A stretch of 64,000 nucleotides of DNA from assembly GCA_009599575.1 (NCBI GenBank), contig VWND01000001.1:930001-994000 (forward strand). The letters run 5' to 3'. Below are positions 22,168 through 38,610 of the stretch, one piece after another (the stretch's first letter is position 1; each line of letters starts with the position of its first letter). Both the position numbers and the translations under genes were made by a program. A model generated the notes under the pieces. That model had not been told where the DNA came from, did not search any database, and saw nothing but the letters and a program-made list of their open reading frames with translations. This DNA comes from Blumeriella jaapii. Lineage: Eukaryota > Ascomycota > Leotiomycetes > Helotiales > Drepanopezizaceae.

Positions 22168-25100
22168 CCGGCAAGAGGGGTTCTCTCCCCTCTCCTCTCT
22201 CCTTTCTTTCTTCACTTGTGTAGTAAGGAAGTTTTGACGGGGCCCTATCTGGTGTCAACGAGAGCTCTACGTGTGAATGACAGATAAAAGAATGGGTAAA
22301 CCTGGAACTGGCGTTGCAGCCCACCCACCCACTCCGCCTTCCTCACCTCTCCCTCCCACCGTGTCTTGTGGTTGTTGCTCGAACAGTAGCACTGAGGTTG
22401 GGTTGGGTACTTCTCGGAAGTGAGTATCTAAGTAGGTAAGTCGCGAGGGAGGTGGATGGGCAAGCAAGCTGCGTTAGCGCAAGACATGTAGAAGAGGAGG
22501 AGGAGAAGCAGCAGCAGGAGAAAGAAAGGATGACGGGAGAGGAAGGAAAGTACGAGTCTGCTTCGGTTTGTCCCTCCAGCGTACAGCTATCTATCTATCT
22601 ATCTATCTCTCTCTCTAACCGCTGCGCGTCGCCCTCGCCTCCTGCTCCCTCTCTCGTCGCGAAGATGATGCCCAGCACACACGCGCCCTTGGGGGGGGGA
22701 CTCGCTCACACCTTACTTTATTTACGTAGTAGGTAGCTAGCTAGCTACCGTTGGGAAGGGTAGAGACGACGACGCTGCGTAGGAGAGGGGCATGGGGGGG
22801 GGGGGGAGAGGGTTGTTTGGAATAGGAAGGGGCTTGCGGGGTCCATTGGGGGTTGGTTGGTCTATAGAGTTGTGGATTCGTGGTTCGTGGGCTAGGGAGA
22901 TGGGACTTGAGCTGGAGCGGTAGGAAGAGGAGAGGGGACGTGGGGAAATGACAGGTGAGGAGAGGATTGGAAGGAAGAAGGGTCTTCTTCTTCTTCTTCT
23001 TGATGATAGTAGGAGAAATGACCATGGTCCCTCCCGATTTCTAAACCCAGAGAGACTTGCTTCGTCGGATTGATTTACATATCTGTCTCGCGAGGAGGTC
23101 TTGACGACCTGGTTTGGTAGATGTGGTCGGTCAAGACGCGTTTTGCTATGTTGTTGTTTTGGGTTTCGGTTTTGAATCTGGTTTATTAAGAAGCAGTCCA
23201 AAAGAGAAAGATAAAAAAAAAAAAAAAAATTTTATTTGGCAAAAATAGCAAAAGAAAACAACCACCGAAGTGGAGAAAGAAACTCACCTCTGTGAAGAGG
23301 TTGGTTTTGCTTGTAGTTACTATCAAATGTGTCCTGAAACACTTTGACGAATCGTTAATCGACCTCGTTGGAGGTCATGTATATGATTAACGATTAGTTC
23401 AATAGTATTGAAAAAAGCCCCCAATTCGGTCAAAGCCCCCAATTCCATCAAAGCCAACGTGGAACCAAGTGAGCCACAACGGAACAACCCCCATTATTCC
23501 GTTGGGTCGAGGTTGTTCCACGTACCGCGATACATAACCCAGGCAGCAAATATTCGGCCAAGCCTCAGAGTGCGCCCTTCAGCCGGCCCTCGAGTTCAAC
23601 ACCAAAACAGTAGGGAGGCTTGAGACGCGTTATCGGAAAAGTAGACTCGCACATCGCGGCTGTTTTCCTTGGAGACTTGATCGTAGAATCTACGCGTGGT
23701 GCTGGTGGTTTGATACACTCCGTGTCTCAAGTGTTCTTCACTCTATTTCTTCCAGACCCCATGTTTTCTCTTTTTGGTTTCTCATTTCTGACCAAGCGTC
23801 CCCGAGTCGTACGCCAGATCATGCGTGGCACAGGAGACTGCATCGTCATCGACCAAGCGATAAGCTTGGTGTCGCTGCACACTTCAGGTTGTACTTGCTG
23901 TTTACCGTTGGCTCGTCCAAGTCTACATCCGAACTTTCTGCCTCTTGTAGATGGGTTGGCTCGTGGCGGAAGTCAGCCGGATGATGATGATGCTTTTCCC
24001 GTGAAGAAATGAGACTCGAGCAGCCTTGGGGTTCGTGTTCAAGCGTTTGGATCAAGATTTCAGTGGAAAGCGCTTCAGCAAGCTTGATTTAAGTTGTCCA
24101 TTGCGGGTTGGGTTCACTACTCTCGTTGATGGGCTTTGGTGAGGGCGTTGGCGGCCAGAATGGATAGAAAATTGGTTATACGAACCTTTGCCTGCCCTTC
24201 ATTTCTTCTCTTACAGACTAAAATCCTTGCCTCATTTTATGTACATGAATTCAGTAAGTGAGAGTGAGAAGCAAACACCTGAGAATACGTTATCAGAATA
24301 TTGTTTTCCTGTAGGTTCGTCAGCTGTTAATGAAGTCCTAATCAAAGTCAAAGGCTTGCGATGTACCATCAGTTGAATGTTGCAGAGACTGATCAAGCAC
24401 CACCTTCGCGGTGAAAGATGTTCTAGCAGGCGCGAGCTTGCAAACAGGGAGTAGTAGTCCTCTCATGTCCAGACCTTCCGATCATTTCTGATCATGTGTC
24501 GGGAATGGATGGTCCTCCGAGGTGGCATAGCATTCAAACGATTTACATTTTACACGCTGTTCGAACTTCCCTTGAAAGACAAAAGGAGACTGATCCGTAG
24601 CGCTAATGGCAGAGTTTTGGAAGCCATCCGTTCTGCAGACGATCAGGGATCTGGAAACTATTGTCACTTGACACCGTAGCGGTAAACTAATCCTCAAGCA
24701 AGATATTGCTATCTATTGTGAAAGCATTGGGTGCACTTAGAACGGTTTGGTTGGCTTGTAGTAGTATTCACTATGAGGCTGGTGTGCGCCCTTGAGGAGC
24801 GTGGTGTGCACCGACCGCTATTTAGACCGGTCGTCCGAGCAACCGATCATGTGACTAACACGTGACAGAATCACAGTAGTACCATCACTTTCAGCTGGTT
24901 CGTACTTGATTCATTGCGAAGGGGTCCGTTTTCACGACGTTGCTATTCTATAGGCGCTTACCTAGGTAGCCCCTGAGGATAGGGAATAGGGAATAAGGAA
25001 AAGAAAATTGGATCTTGCGATGGAATGTGTAGGATTGAAGAGAGTCTTCGCGACATTCTCTTTCTGCTTAGAGCTTCTTCCTTCTCTGAAGAGACGACTC

Positions 25101-25404
25101 ATATCCTCAGCCTGTGTTATGATTTCGATACTGGTAACCTGACTAGTGGATGAGTTGGAAGGGGTTTTAAGGAACCTGGGGATAGAGCGAGATGTGAAAA
25201 TATAACCGATGCTCACGAAGCAGCTCTTGCTTGGGTCTTTAGGTACAATGGAACTAGGTGAGAGTGGTCTCTGGGCGAAGTGAGCAGTCCCTCGTTACCT
25301 TTCTTACCATACGATCCCCATACATAAGGTGTCACCAGTGCAGGCGCTCGTATAAAGCTGGTGCTGCCGCGCTCCCTGTGGAAAAGCTGTAGAAAAAGTC
25401 ATGA
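22168..25404. other. Gene-poor interval with microsatellites
   Basis: I see no supportable gene. Simple sequences include a TATC run (about 22590-22607), a G run near 22795-22806, CTTCTT repeats (22983-23001) and an A run (23214-23229). The frames at 23408-23623 and 23620-24012 have no motif and contain irregular composition. Confidence 0.45.
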
Positions 25405-25480
25405 TTGCCCTGCGGGAGGCTTGAGGTAGCGCAGTTTCACTGCCCCCTCCAGATGTTAAACAACATCATCATCATCATGA
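25405..25480 (+). mobile_element. Short retroelement 3' end with (ATC)n tail
   Basis: About 76 bp match the last part of the LINE-associated 3' end at 38720-38800. They share GCGGGAGGCTTGAGGTAGCG, then CAGTTTCACTGCCCCCTCC and AGATGTTAAACAA, and end in five CATCATC-type units. This looks like a strongly 5'-truncated insertion. Confidence 0.65.
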
Positions 25481-25957
25481 TCAAGGGTTGTGATAAAAGA
25501 AAAAAGACAACCCATTTCAAAAATGTCACTAGACTTCATTTCCGATTGCAAACATGAAGCTTTCGCGCATATAAACGTAGAATCAAAAAATGACAATAGC
25601 ATAATTGCAAGTTCAGGGGTTCTGAATCCACGGAGTGGGTCATGTTTTCAAACTGGTTTGCGTACGAAGGACCACAGATACAGACTCTGGGATCAAAGGA
25701 GGCTGGACGCTGGCTTAACATATCGACCGACGTATCCCAATTTAATATCTCCTTGCGGAGTGACCAAAGCTGGCATCTCACAGTTTTCACAAACACACCG
25801 TATATCACAGGTAGAAATGTCAACATTGACAGATCTCCTGTAAAGTCGACGCATCCCGATACCAAGCCAACCGTAGCCGACCGTCAGATCCAAACAACGC
25901 CATTTCCATGCTCATCATCCCTTTGGATTCTTATGGTTTGTCTAGATCGTCCCCCAT

Positions 25958-26272
25958 TTATTTCTTTCCGCTCTTCTTGATACCCTGAGATCCGGTGTTG
26001 AGGGGTCCTTTGCTGCCCTTGGCTTGAGCGGCCATGGCTGCTTTGGCCTTCGCATCTATCAAAGCTGTCAGCAATCTCCTGAAAGATAAGGCAAATAGAA
26101 CATACCAGCCCTTTGCTTTTCAGCGAAAGCCTTATCTTCCTCGTCCATCTCGCCTTTGGGCGCCTTCTTGGGGGCCTTCAAAGGCTTGGCCTTGCCACCT
26201 GAAGAAGTTGCTTAGTATAGGAAGTGGACGAGGTAGACCTTTCAGCGTACCTGCTCGGTCTGCCCCTCCCAT
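25958..26272 (-). CDS. TMA7: Translation machinery-associated protein 7 (3 exons, 70 aa)
   Basis: The exons are 26272-26251 (22 nt), 26198-26106 (93 nt) and 26055-25958 (98 nt). The reading frame is continuous to TAA. Introns are 52 and 50 nt with GTACGC and GTATGT donors, and the first has a TACTAAG branch site. The protein starts MGGADRAGGKAKPLK, contains KGEMDEEDKAFAEKQRA, and ends GPLNTGSQGIKKSGKK. This is the small, lysine-rich TMA7 family found with ribosomes in yeast and animals (64 residues in human). Its precise biochemical role is not well settled. It lies head to head with the Prp4 kinase gene, 387 bp between start codons. The small exons explain why no single long frame is visible. 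Confidence 0.92.
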
Positions 26273-26659
26273 GCTGATGATTCGTTTACAAAGTGTAGTC
26301 TGCTGTCTGTGTTCGTAAGAGCGCGTTATGTGAACTGCTCGCTGAAATCGAGTGGTGGAGGCGGGGAGAATGGAGGGGCAGTTGAGACTTCAGCAGAGCC
26401 GCATCGCGCTAATGAAATGCCTAAACGTCACCCCCCAATTGACGCAGTGCTCAACAGCTTCGACTTCCTCTCTTCCACGCAACATCAACCGATATTGATC
26501 TTCTCATACGCAACAAGATTACTATGCGCTGAGACCAGGCAGGCGCGACGATAGATTCCCGGTTGGGCCTTCTCACACCGAGATTACTCTGTTCTGAGCC
26601 GTGCTAACACAACTCTTCAATCACAAGTCAGGGATCTATTGTTTGCTACGGCAGATAAG
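26273..26659. promoter_or_regulatory. Bidirectional intergenic region between TMA7 and Prp4 kinase genes
   Basis: These 387 bp separate two divergent start codons, so both promoters and both 5' leaders must fit here. Frames crossing it on the plus strand are not conserved-looking. No TATA box is obvious. Confidence 0.6.
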
Positions 26660-29307
<2,648 letters not shown>

Positions 29308-30459
29308 AAAGTGTGTGGTGAAATGGTCGGTCAGATGGGTGTGGTAGATAAGATGGTGTGAATATTTTACGCCAGCTGGCAAAGTTTCCAAACCAACCGG
29401 CGAATTGAGCATTGGATGGGAGAGCTAGAGAAAGCAGAATATCCATAATAATACAAAATTGTACCAACTTATGTACATGATCCAACGCTCTGCCAGGGAC
29501 ATGATATGACTTTGGGCGTACGGCGCCTGCATCATGTTTTTTTTCCAGCGAGGGGAAGGGGTTCCACTGTAACCTGAGTTGACCTTCGCTTAAGATCCAA
29601 CATTCATCCTGCTTCCGGTGATTTGGGATTCACTTCAAGTGAGCGACTTGGTGGTTAATGATAGCTAGGTAGTGTTGCCTATTTTTTTCTTGGGGCCAAG
29701 GTTCTGGTGATGCAAGAGACTGATTCATCGTGGGCTGTGTGAAGTTGATCGTCTTACGCGTGTTTCATTATCGGGGTCGTGGTCCGTGGTACTGTAAAGA
29801 TAGGTAGACATGTAGACTCGAGCGTCAGGAAGTGTTTGGCAAGCCCCAAGAGCCGATTTGGCGTGTGCGCGTTTCAGGAATGGTATCTGAGCGATCGGTA
29901 GACTGTCTGAATAGTGTGTATGTTTGATATTCAGGGTGGCATTGCGAAGTGAGGCTGTGTTGTCAAGTGGGGGGTTGGGAATATACAGAGGAGGTTATAA
30001 AATGGCTCTTGAGACGATGACCCCGTGCGCATCGGCCTCTGGAATAGGGAAGTCCCTGAGAGCATCTGTTCAGATTTTAGGTTTAGTTTCATCCGAGGAT
30101 GGCCATCTGGTAGTTGTGTTATTAAGGTTTGTTTGTCCAGACTTGAGGGCAGTCAGAGAACTCGGCTCTTATCGATTTTCAGCTGTTTCCATGAGATGTA
30201 GAAGTTTGAAAGTAGCTCACTCCAAGATCTAGCAGCTGGGATGATAGGATCACATCTCAAGAAGTCTTCATTCCTATTTCGGAGCTTCATGTTCGTGCTC
30301 CATTGCTTTCCCAACCTACTTCTAGACGCCGACAGGCCCCGATTCGTGTATCAACGCGTCTAGACTATCAAGTCCACCTTGCGTGTCAACGCTGCCGTGC
30401 AGATATACAATCTCAGATTGAAGTCCATTTCACCAGTTCAATCAATTTTCCCCTCTCGC
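29308..30459. other. Convergent intergenic region
   Basis: This interval lies between the 3' end of the Prp4 kinase gene and the 3' end of the minus-strand PY-motif gene. I see no gene. Both 3' untranslated regions should lie here. Confidence 0.5.
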
Positions 30460-31068
30460 TCAGAACACATAGTGAGCCTGACTTGGAAGTGGCGGTCCTG
30501 CCCAAAAGCAAAGGCAACACCAATCCTTCTCTCGATACTCGTCGTCCCTAATCCTCTGCTGATCAAGCTCGTACCGCTCGTAAGCATCCAGTTCAATACC
30601 TCTCTGTCCGGCCATCGGGTCTCTCACCCCTCGCTGCCCGCTTTCCTTCGTCGTACGCTCACGGTTTCGTGAGAGTAAAGACCAGTTCCGCAAGTTCCAT
30701 GAAGACCAGGAATTGGGTTTAGGTACAGGCTTCGGTCTAGAACCTGATCGAGGATCTGGATCGGAGGCTCGGGGCGTATAGCTGGGTAGCTCGTTAAGTG
30801 TTGGCTGAGAAAGCGTGGTCGGTGAAGGTGAAGGTGAGCGCTTGTAGCATGGCGGCGGGGGGGAGAATGCCGGCATGGGATGGGATCCTGCGAGAGGTTG
30901 CTGGATACTCGAAGTAAACTGCTTGTGCTCTGGTGGAGGCGAAGAGTATTGTGGAGGGGCCACCGTCATGGACGCCTGGGCGCCATTACCAGGCATCTCG
31001 TTCCTTGAGCTCATTCCCGGAATAGTTGAACTATCTGTCAAGCCCACAGGATCGGCCAACGCTGCCAT
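30460..31068 (-). CDS. Pro-rich protein with PY motifs and C-terminal Cys cluster (202 aa)
   Basis: This is a single uninterrupted frame with strongly protein-like, disordered composition. Three PY-type motifs occur: PPQY at residues 38-41, PPCY at 72-75 and LPSY at 94-97. Such motifs are known ligands of WW domains in Rsp5/NEDD4 ubiquitin ligases. The middle is rich in Ser, Pro and Arg. The last 40 residues are charged and helical (ELDAYERYELDQQ), followed by WCCLCFWAGPP near residues 183-193, a cysteine cluster of the kind often lipidated. No transmembrane helix is evident. I do not recognise the family; a membrane-associated Rsp5 adaptor or substrate is a guess. No introns are needed. Confidence 0.65.
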   Translation of the reverse strand: MAALADPVGLTDSSTIPGMSSRNEMPGNGAQASMTVAPPQYSSPPPEHKQFTSSIQQPLAGSHPMPAFSPPPPCYKRSPSPSPTTLSQPTLNELPSYTPRASDPDPRSGSRPKPVPKPNSWSSWNLRNWSLLSRNRERTTKESGQRGVRDPMAGQRGIELDAYERYELDQQRIRDDEYREKDWCCLCFWAGPPLPSQAHYVF

Positions 31069-32590
31069 GCTCGATTCGTTCCTCCAAAGCAGTTTTGTTT
31101 AATCATTGACTTCGTGTTCAGTAGATTACTTCTAAGAAGCGGAACAGCAGGAGGTGAGAGAGTGGGGAAGCATGAAGTTTAATACTGGCCTTTACAGTGA
31201 CATAGCTGCCAAGAAACCTTGTGTCTGTTTGAATCAACAGTCTACTGTGTACAGTAGCGAACGACAACACACGAGATTACGATTCGTCAGCCCCATCTAG
31301 CAAATGAAACACACGCCCATGACTTGTCGAGAAATGGTAGCTGCGTGGGTAGATGTCGCGCTTTCAATGTGTACATCCTAACAGCAGACGCGATGCGCTG
31401 GCGATGGTCTTCAGATCCCGGGTCCTTCCAGGTAAATCCCACGTCAGAGTTGTCAGCGCATAAGTGAACGCAAGGATTTTTTACTCCCCTCCCCCCTCCC
31501 CTCTGAATGAATGTTAAATCCGATATTTTAAACATTCATACCAGGGAGGGCGCAAACGTACGGAATTGCAATGCTGATCTGGTCCGGTCCAGCCACTAGT
31601 AGCTTTATTCAAAAATAAGTCGCAACTTACGACTGGTATGGTTATTCATGGGTGGATTATCTGTATCTGGCAAGCACTTTGCAGTATGGGTATCTTTCAT
31701 TTTGGAAACGATATAATGATACGTAATCAAAGACTTCATATCAAGGTTAAATACTATGCAATATAGAATTTTAGTCGGTGCGGCCATCGTACGATGTAAA
31801 CCCTGACTCTATGTACTGGTGCCGATCAAATACTTGGCAATGCTGCTTTTTATTAATGGTGGTATACCCTTGTGAAAACCCTGCAATAGAAACCTGCAGC
31901 TCAGACCTAGATAAAATTATTTTGGGCATGTACCGAAAGATAACTGGAAGATGCTTTTATGACGTTTTATTACGATTCGGAAACCAACGAGATGAACAAC
32001 ACAAACAGGGGCTTGTTTTCGGCAAAAGATGTGCAATGCAACCAGAAACTCTACTGCGGCCTCGAGATGTGATGGCTTGAGGAAAGTTGTTACTTTAAGA
32101 TTGTCGCGAGGTGGATTGTCGGAGGAGTTCTCCGTTGCGTTGGGTGATAAGCTGAGAGAGAGGATGTTCCTCTGTGAGAGTCTCAGGTGGATGTTGTCAG
32201 TTGGTCGTCGAACATTCAATTCACTGTGGAGGAGGAATCTTTCTGGAAGTGCCATGGCACCTTTGCGGTTGCAAATATAACCCATCAAACAAAATTGATC
32301 ATCTGATAGAGGAAGGAAGAAGAGAATTTGCACTTAGTGCTAAGCGAGAGTGCTCATGACCGGGACGGAAAGCACGCTTCAGGGAGAGCAAGCTTCGCTT
32401 ACCTAGGCTGGATGATCATCACTAATATCATCAGCATACTTGAATGTGAAGGCTTTTTCCATCGATGGAGTATTGACTTCATAGAAGTTTGGTCACTCTG
32501 GGAGGTACAGTACAGTATTTCTAACGTCCGACAAGGAAAGCATACCCGAAATGTTTTCAGCCACGAACTGCTGCTAAAGGTTATTTACGG
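31069..32590. other. Gene-free interval before the AT-rich island
   Basis: No supportable gene. The frames at 31917-32333 minus and 31778-32080 plus lack motifs. Base composition is still near the window average until about 32590, where it falls abruptly into AT-rich sequence. Confidence 0.5.
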
Positions 32591-35500
32591 AAGCTGAATT
32601 TTTATTATGGAATCAACGCACCTTTAACTATTTTTCCAGAAGCACTTTTTGGAAATAAATATTCAACCACGCTTTTTAGGCATATTTTCTGTATTAAAAT
32701 TTTTATTTCAGATTCTATTCTGAGCTTTCCCGTGCTTTTTACGCGCGATTTGGGCCAGAATAAAGCCTGCTATTCTTAACCGTTCTTTCGATGGCTTCGA
32801 AATCTTAATTTACGCGAATTTTACTCGCGACCAAAAGCTATTTTTTTTTATCAATTTTAATCAGCGTTCGAAAAAAAGCAGCAGCAGCGAATTAATTATA
32901 CGATTTTTTTTTTTTTTTGCGTTTTAATAATCGGACGCTTGTAAGCTACGCCGCATCGAACGCTATTAATAGCCGTTTGAATGCGATCGAACGAACAATT
33001 TATATTCGATACGCCGTTATACGCGACTTCGGCAAGCTGATCGACGACTTCGTTTTTTTTTATTAGCAAAAAAATTAAAAGGATTTCGCTTACGATATTA
33101 AAAACAAATTTGTCCATTTTTTGTTCGCGTCCGTTTTCGCAGAAACCAGCAATTTCGTTTTTTTTTCGCTTTACAAATCAAAAAGCTTTTTTTAGCGACG
33201 ATTCTTTTTTTTTTTTTCCGCTCCGGCTTCTATTATTTACGCGGATATAATTAAAATTTTAAAAAACTCGAAGGTAAACTTCGATATTGCCAAAAACAGA
33301 AAAAAATTTATTACGAACGGCGGCGCTTCGATTGAATTTATATTTAATTAAATTGCGAACGCCGTTTTTAATTTAATCCGGAAAAACAGGCGCATTCTAG
33401 CTATTTTTTTAGCGAAAAGCCGCGAAAATCGAACTTTTTATAGCGAAGCAAGCTTTCGTAGCCAAAATCAACGGCCTTATTTTTGGAAAGATTTTTTTTA
33501 TAATTTTAACCAAAACAGATTAAGCTATTAATCTATTAGATTTTACGGTTCGCGATTTGCTTATATTATAAAAAAAAAAAAAAAATCGTAATACGAATGC
33601 TTAACTGCGAATATATACGCCTGCCGGAAGTATAATACAATTACGTTGTTCCAGATGTTTTTATAATATTCCGCTCGCATATAAACGGCGAAATTCTAAA
33701 TATTTCTGAGCTAATCGTCGAAAAAGTTATTATTTAAACGAAAAAACGCTTTATTAGCTGCCGACCGTTCCGATACGAAGCTAATTTAATTAACGGCAAA
33801 ATCATATGAATCGTTTCGTTTATTAAGCCGGTTCGGACTTTCCGGCTTTTTAACGTTAGCGACGCTTTCAAAACTATTAAAAAAAAATTTTTTATTGCGA
33901 TTTACAGCCTCGGCTGCCAGGGCTATTGCAATTTTCTAAAAATACATCCGCTATCACCGCTGTTAAAATTGCGAATAACAAAACGATTACCACGACGGGC
34001 CGATTAGCTCTAATTATATTCATAAAATCAAATACGCTAATTGTTATAAACTTTTCGTCGCGAAGCATATAAATTGCTTAGCGGCGCCTAAACGACTAAA
34101 CGGAAAAGTTTAAAAAAAAACAAAAAAAAAAATCAACGCGATCCGTAAATACGAACAACGAGCGTACGCAGCGGCTATTGCCGTCGCTAATGCGCAAGCT
34201 TAAAGCCAGGCGATAAAGCTTTTTACACCGGCCCCCAAAACAACGCTAATTCGCAAGCGTAAAACCTTTTACGCTGAAGCGGCTATTATAGCTTACGAAA
34301 ATACGGGCATCGTAATCAGCTTTTTTACTTTTTTTTGCTTGTCGTTTCAAGGATCGGCGGATTCCGGCGAAGCGGCTATTTCAGGCCTATTTATCCCTTT
34401 TTCGCAAGCTTTTTCTTAGGCCATTTTATTTAAAAACGAAATTTTTAGGCCGACCAAGCCTCGCTTTTCGCGACGGGCTGCGTTTAATTCGATTTATAAT
34501 AAAATCGAATTTTCGTAGCAATTCGATATCGACGACGAAATAAACGTATACGTTTTCGAACTTCGATATTAAAATATAAACAACGCATACGCAACCGCGG
34601 CCGTGGCCGCGATCGATATAAGCCCGATACGCTTATCGTAGCGTAAGCAAACGTAGGCAAACAATATCCTGCTTATATTATTATTTTCGAACTATACTTT
34701 TTTAAACAAATTAACGTTATTTATATATAAAAACCTGCTATTTATTTTAATATTATTATTTAAAACCATTCAGAATACGATTTTTACGCTTTAATATCGG
34801 TTTTAAAACATCGGAAATAAAAAAGAGCGCGAGGCCCAGCGCCTTCGAATACTAACGTATATTCGAAAAAGCAAAAATATAATCACGAAGCAACGATAAT
34901 TTATTTCGCGCGATTTGCTATAAGTCGTAGTTAATAACAGGCCTATTTTTAACGTATACCGCCAATTTACTATTTATAAAATCATCGATTATATTAAAAA
35001 CTTAGTTTTTCTAAGGAATTGTTTAATAAAAGGCGATTTTAACGTCAGCCACGATATATTCGATTCGGACGTCGTTTTTAGCTATAGCGGACCCGCTATC
35101 GCAAAATAGGTTTCCGAAAGCGGCATAAATTTTATCGAAAATTCAAAAATAGCGATATACCGTTTAAATAATATTTTCGATTTGACTTTTTTCAATTTAC
35201 TTTTCGTTAAAACGATTATTCGAAGCGATTTTTATTTTATTTTCGACTATCAGATTCAAATTATTACGATCAAAAAAAAAAAACGGGTTTTTTTAAAGCA
35301 GATGTATTATAAAATTCCGGATTTAGCATTTCCGATTTTTTCGGCGCTCGTGCATACGGGAATCGCTCGTTTGCTTGATTTTAAAACGCTGATTACGCTA
35401 AAGCAAATAAATATTTATATAATATAATTCGCAGCAGTAATAAATTCGGCTATTTAAACAGCCGGGAAAAAAAATATAAAACAAGGCCACGATGTTTATT

Positions 35501-35899
35501 AATAAACGCCGGAATACAAAACCGCGCACCGGACGTATAAGCTTTTTAATATTATTAATAACCCGATCGTATCGTTCGAATATCGGAATTTTAAAACAGC
35601 TATAATTAAAGCTAAATAGAATTATTAGCGTAACCGAATTAACGGATATAAATCGGACAGAAACTTTTATTTGTTAATTAGCTGACATAAATTTACTACG
35701 AATTTTAAATCGCTATTTTTCGAAATCAACGGCCGACTAATCGAAAATCGAAAAAAAAAAAACTGAAGCGTTATATACGAAAATGTTTTAACGGTTTAAT
35801 ACGGCAGACGATTTGTCCGACGATTTTTTTTTAAAAAATAACGACCGAAAACAGACTTTTTTTTAAAATCAAATTATTTTTTTAAAAAAGATCGAGCGT

Positions 35900-36700
35900 T
35901 TTACAATTGAAATATTTAACATATCGCCGGGCGTCGATCGCGTTACGATTCGGCTGCTTAAGGCCTGTTAAAAGCATATTAAACATATTATATACGGCAT
36001 TTTTAATAAATGCTTCGCTTTTAGCTATTTTCCGCAATTATAAAAGCTGGCGGAGATAGCGATAATATTTAAAATAGGTAAGCAAAAGCAAATACATTCG
36101 GTGCGATTCTGGCGGCCGATTGTTTTGCTATTTTGTGTTTTTAAAAGCTTCGAACGAATTATAGCGAAAAAACTGGCCTGGACAGCTTTTACTTACGGCA
36201 TTTTTAACTCGCAATACGATAGCGCGCTTTTTAAGCGCTTAGGAATAAATCTAATAGCTTCGTTTATATACGACGTAAAACGAATATTATCAGCGGGCAA
36301 AAAAAATCATTATAATTACGATAAACGTTCAAAAAACGTTCGACGTTTTTTTAGTACGAAGATTGTTTCAACGAATAATTTCGCAAAGCTGGCCCAAACC
36401 ATTTTTAAAGCTGGTACAAAAGTTTTTCTCCGACCGCAAAATGCGTATAAAATTAAAACAGGCCATTATACAATTCTACGACGTTAAATGTAGGACTTTT
36501 TAAAGCTCGCTTTTTTCGCTAATCCTATATATATTTTATTTCGCAAAGCTGATAGCATAAAATCCGGAACTTCGATTCGGATACGCTAATAATATCTGCT
36601 TTTATCGGATATTTAATTCGCTGAATACGAATATGCAATTATTATCCGAAAACGTTAAATCGATTTTGTAATAAAACAACGATAACAAAATTTTTTTTTG
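35900..36700 (+). pseudogene. Decayed LINE reverse transcriptase
   Basis: A 128-codon open piece (36101-36487) contains FWRPIVLLFCVFKSFERIIA, matching the conserved start of LINE reverse transcriptases. About 95 bp downstream, at 36582-36593, the catalytic Tyr-Ala-Asp-Asp motif reads Tyr-Ala-Asn-Asn, two G-to-A changes that would abolish activity. Stops and frame breaks occur on both sides. Confidence 0.7.
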
Positions 36701-38610
36701 CGTTAGAAAAACAAAAAATAATTTATATTATAAAAAAAAAAAAACACGATTACGCTTTTTTTTGCGTTATAAACGAAAATAATACGATCGAACCAATTAC
36801 GATTTCGGAAAAAAAAAAAAAAATAGCCGGTTTTTACGATAATTAAAAATCTGGTTTAATCGTAAACTATCGTTTAAAAAATACGTATTTAAACGGGCTA
36901 CCAAAGCTCGAAAGCTCGCTTTTCATATACAAGGGCTAGCGAAAACGATACGGGGCCCTTCGGCTTATTTATTCCGAAAGGCTATAATCACTTGCGTTTT
37001 TTTCCGTTTATTTTGTACGGGGCTGAAGCGTGGTATAATAGTCGTATTAAAACGGTCCGGAACAAGGAAATTAACATAAGAATAGGCTGGCATTTGAACA
37101 TAATAAAAAGCACGATTACGCTGGCCGCTAAAAGCGTTTTGCTAATATAAAAAACCATTCCGAATATTATATTTTTTCGGGACGCAAGCTTTTTATTAGC
37201 GAAGGCGGCTTTAAAAAAAGCCAAATTGAAATTCGCGCTACGTTTACGAATAATAAATAAAAAAATTACTTTTTAATCAAACGAATGCTTTTATTAATAA
37301 TTATTCGAAGCCGCGGTAAAAGCATTCGACAAGCTGCAAAAACGAAAATCGAACGCGCGGCGATTTGGTTTTCGCTAGTTTTTCGATTTTAATTCCGATT
37401 ATTTTACTTTTCTTTTAAATGCCGAACGGATTCCATCTTAGGAATAAACAAAAAAAAAGGCCGCGAAAGCTTTTAACAAATAATAAAACGAATTGCTTTC
37501 CGATAATATTACGATCTTTTTTAATAATACAAAACGATATCTAAATAAAAACAAATTAATTAGCTACGGTTATATAACTTATTAAAATAAAAAAATAATC
37601 GGCTCGGGCTATAAAGCGATTAATACGAAATCCTACGTTTTCGACGCGGAAATAATAAAGGCCCGTACAAAACTGGCCAAAACGCTACGCGCGCAGCCTG
37701 CTTATACGTACGGCCGCATTTGGTTTTGCATCGATTCGATTTCGATGATTTAATACATACGAAAAAACGCGTTATCGATATTATAATAAGCGTTTTTTTA
37801 CGAAATACAAAATATAATATTTATATACGACGTCGGGATTCGGTAGGCTTTAAAATATATAAGTATAATCGGCAACGAAACAGCGGATAAATTCGCTATT
37901 TAAAAAAGCAGTCAGCCTTGGAACCCGGGCATACTTTTCGAACCGACGATTTGTAAAATACGTTTTTATTACAAATCGAAAAAAAAACGACGCCAGAATT
38001 AAATAATAATTTAAATACAAAAACTTTTTTTTTCGGAATTATCAGCGGTAGCAATTCGAATACCGTATTAAAAACCTTTTAAAATTGCATTTATTTCGCC
38101 CGGTGCTTTATCGATTTCTGACGCTTCGCTTTTTATACGGCGATTTCTATTAGTATTATATCAAATTTAAACACGCAAACGCGAACCTGAAATGCTTTTA
38201 CGGCAAACGCAAAATTTTATTATATATCGTAAAATGCAAAAAGTCCCGAAAACGATTCCGTCACTGGCCGCAAAAGCCGGATCACTCACTCATTTCGGAT
38301 ATCGAAATATTACGATATTTTAAAAAGCTAAACGCGAAGCAATTCGCGGAACTTTTTTATATCATTAAGTTTTACTTTTTTACTTGTCTTAAGTAAACTT
38401 TGGAACAGCGTGTTGCCGTTTCAAAAGAAAAGTTTCTAATATTATATTACTAACGTTTAAAAATTTAAATTGAAAAGTTTTGAATTTCTCGCGCTTTTGC
38501 TTTGTATAATTTCGCCGATTAGCTTAACCATTGGTTTTACAATTAATAAAAACATTCAGCGGTTTTTACGTTTTGATTTTTTTCGAAGTTTACTTCATAA
38601 ACACAATGGA

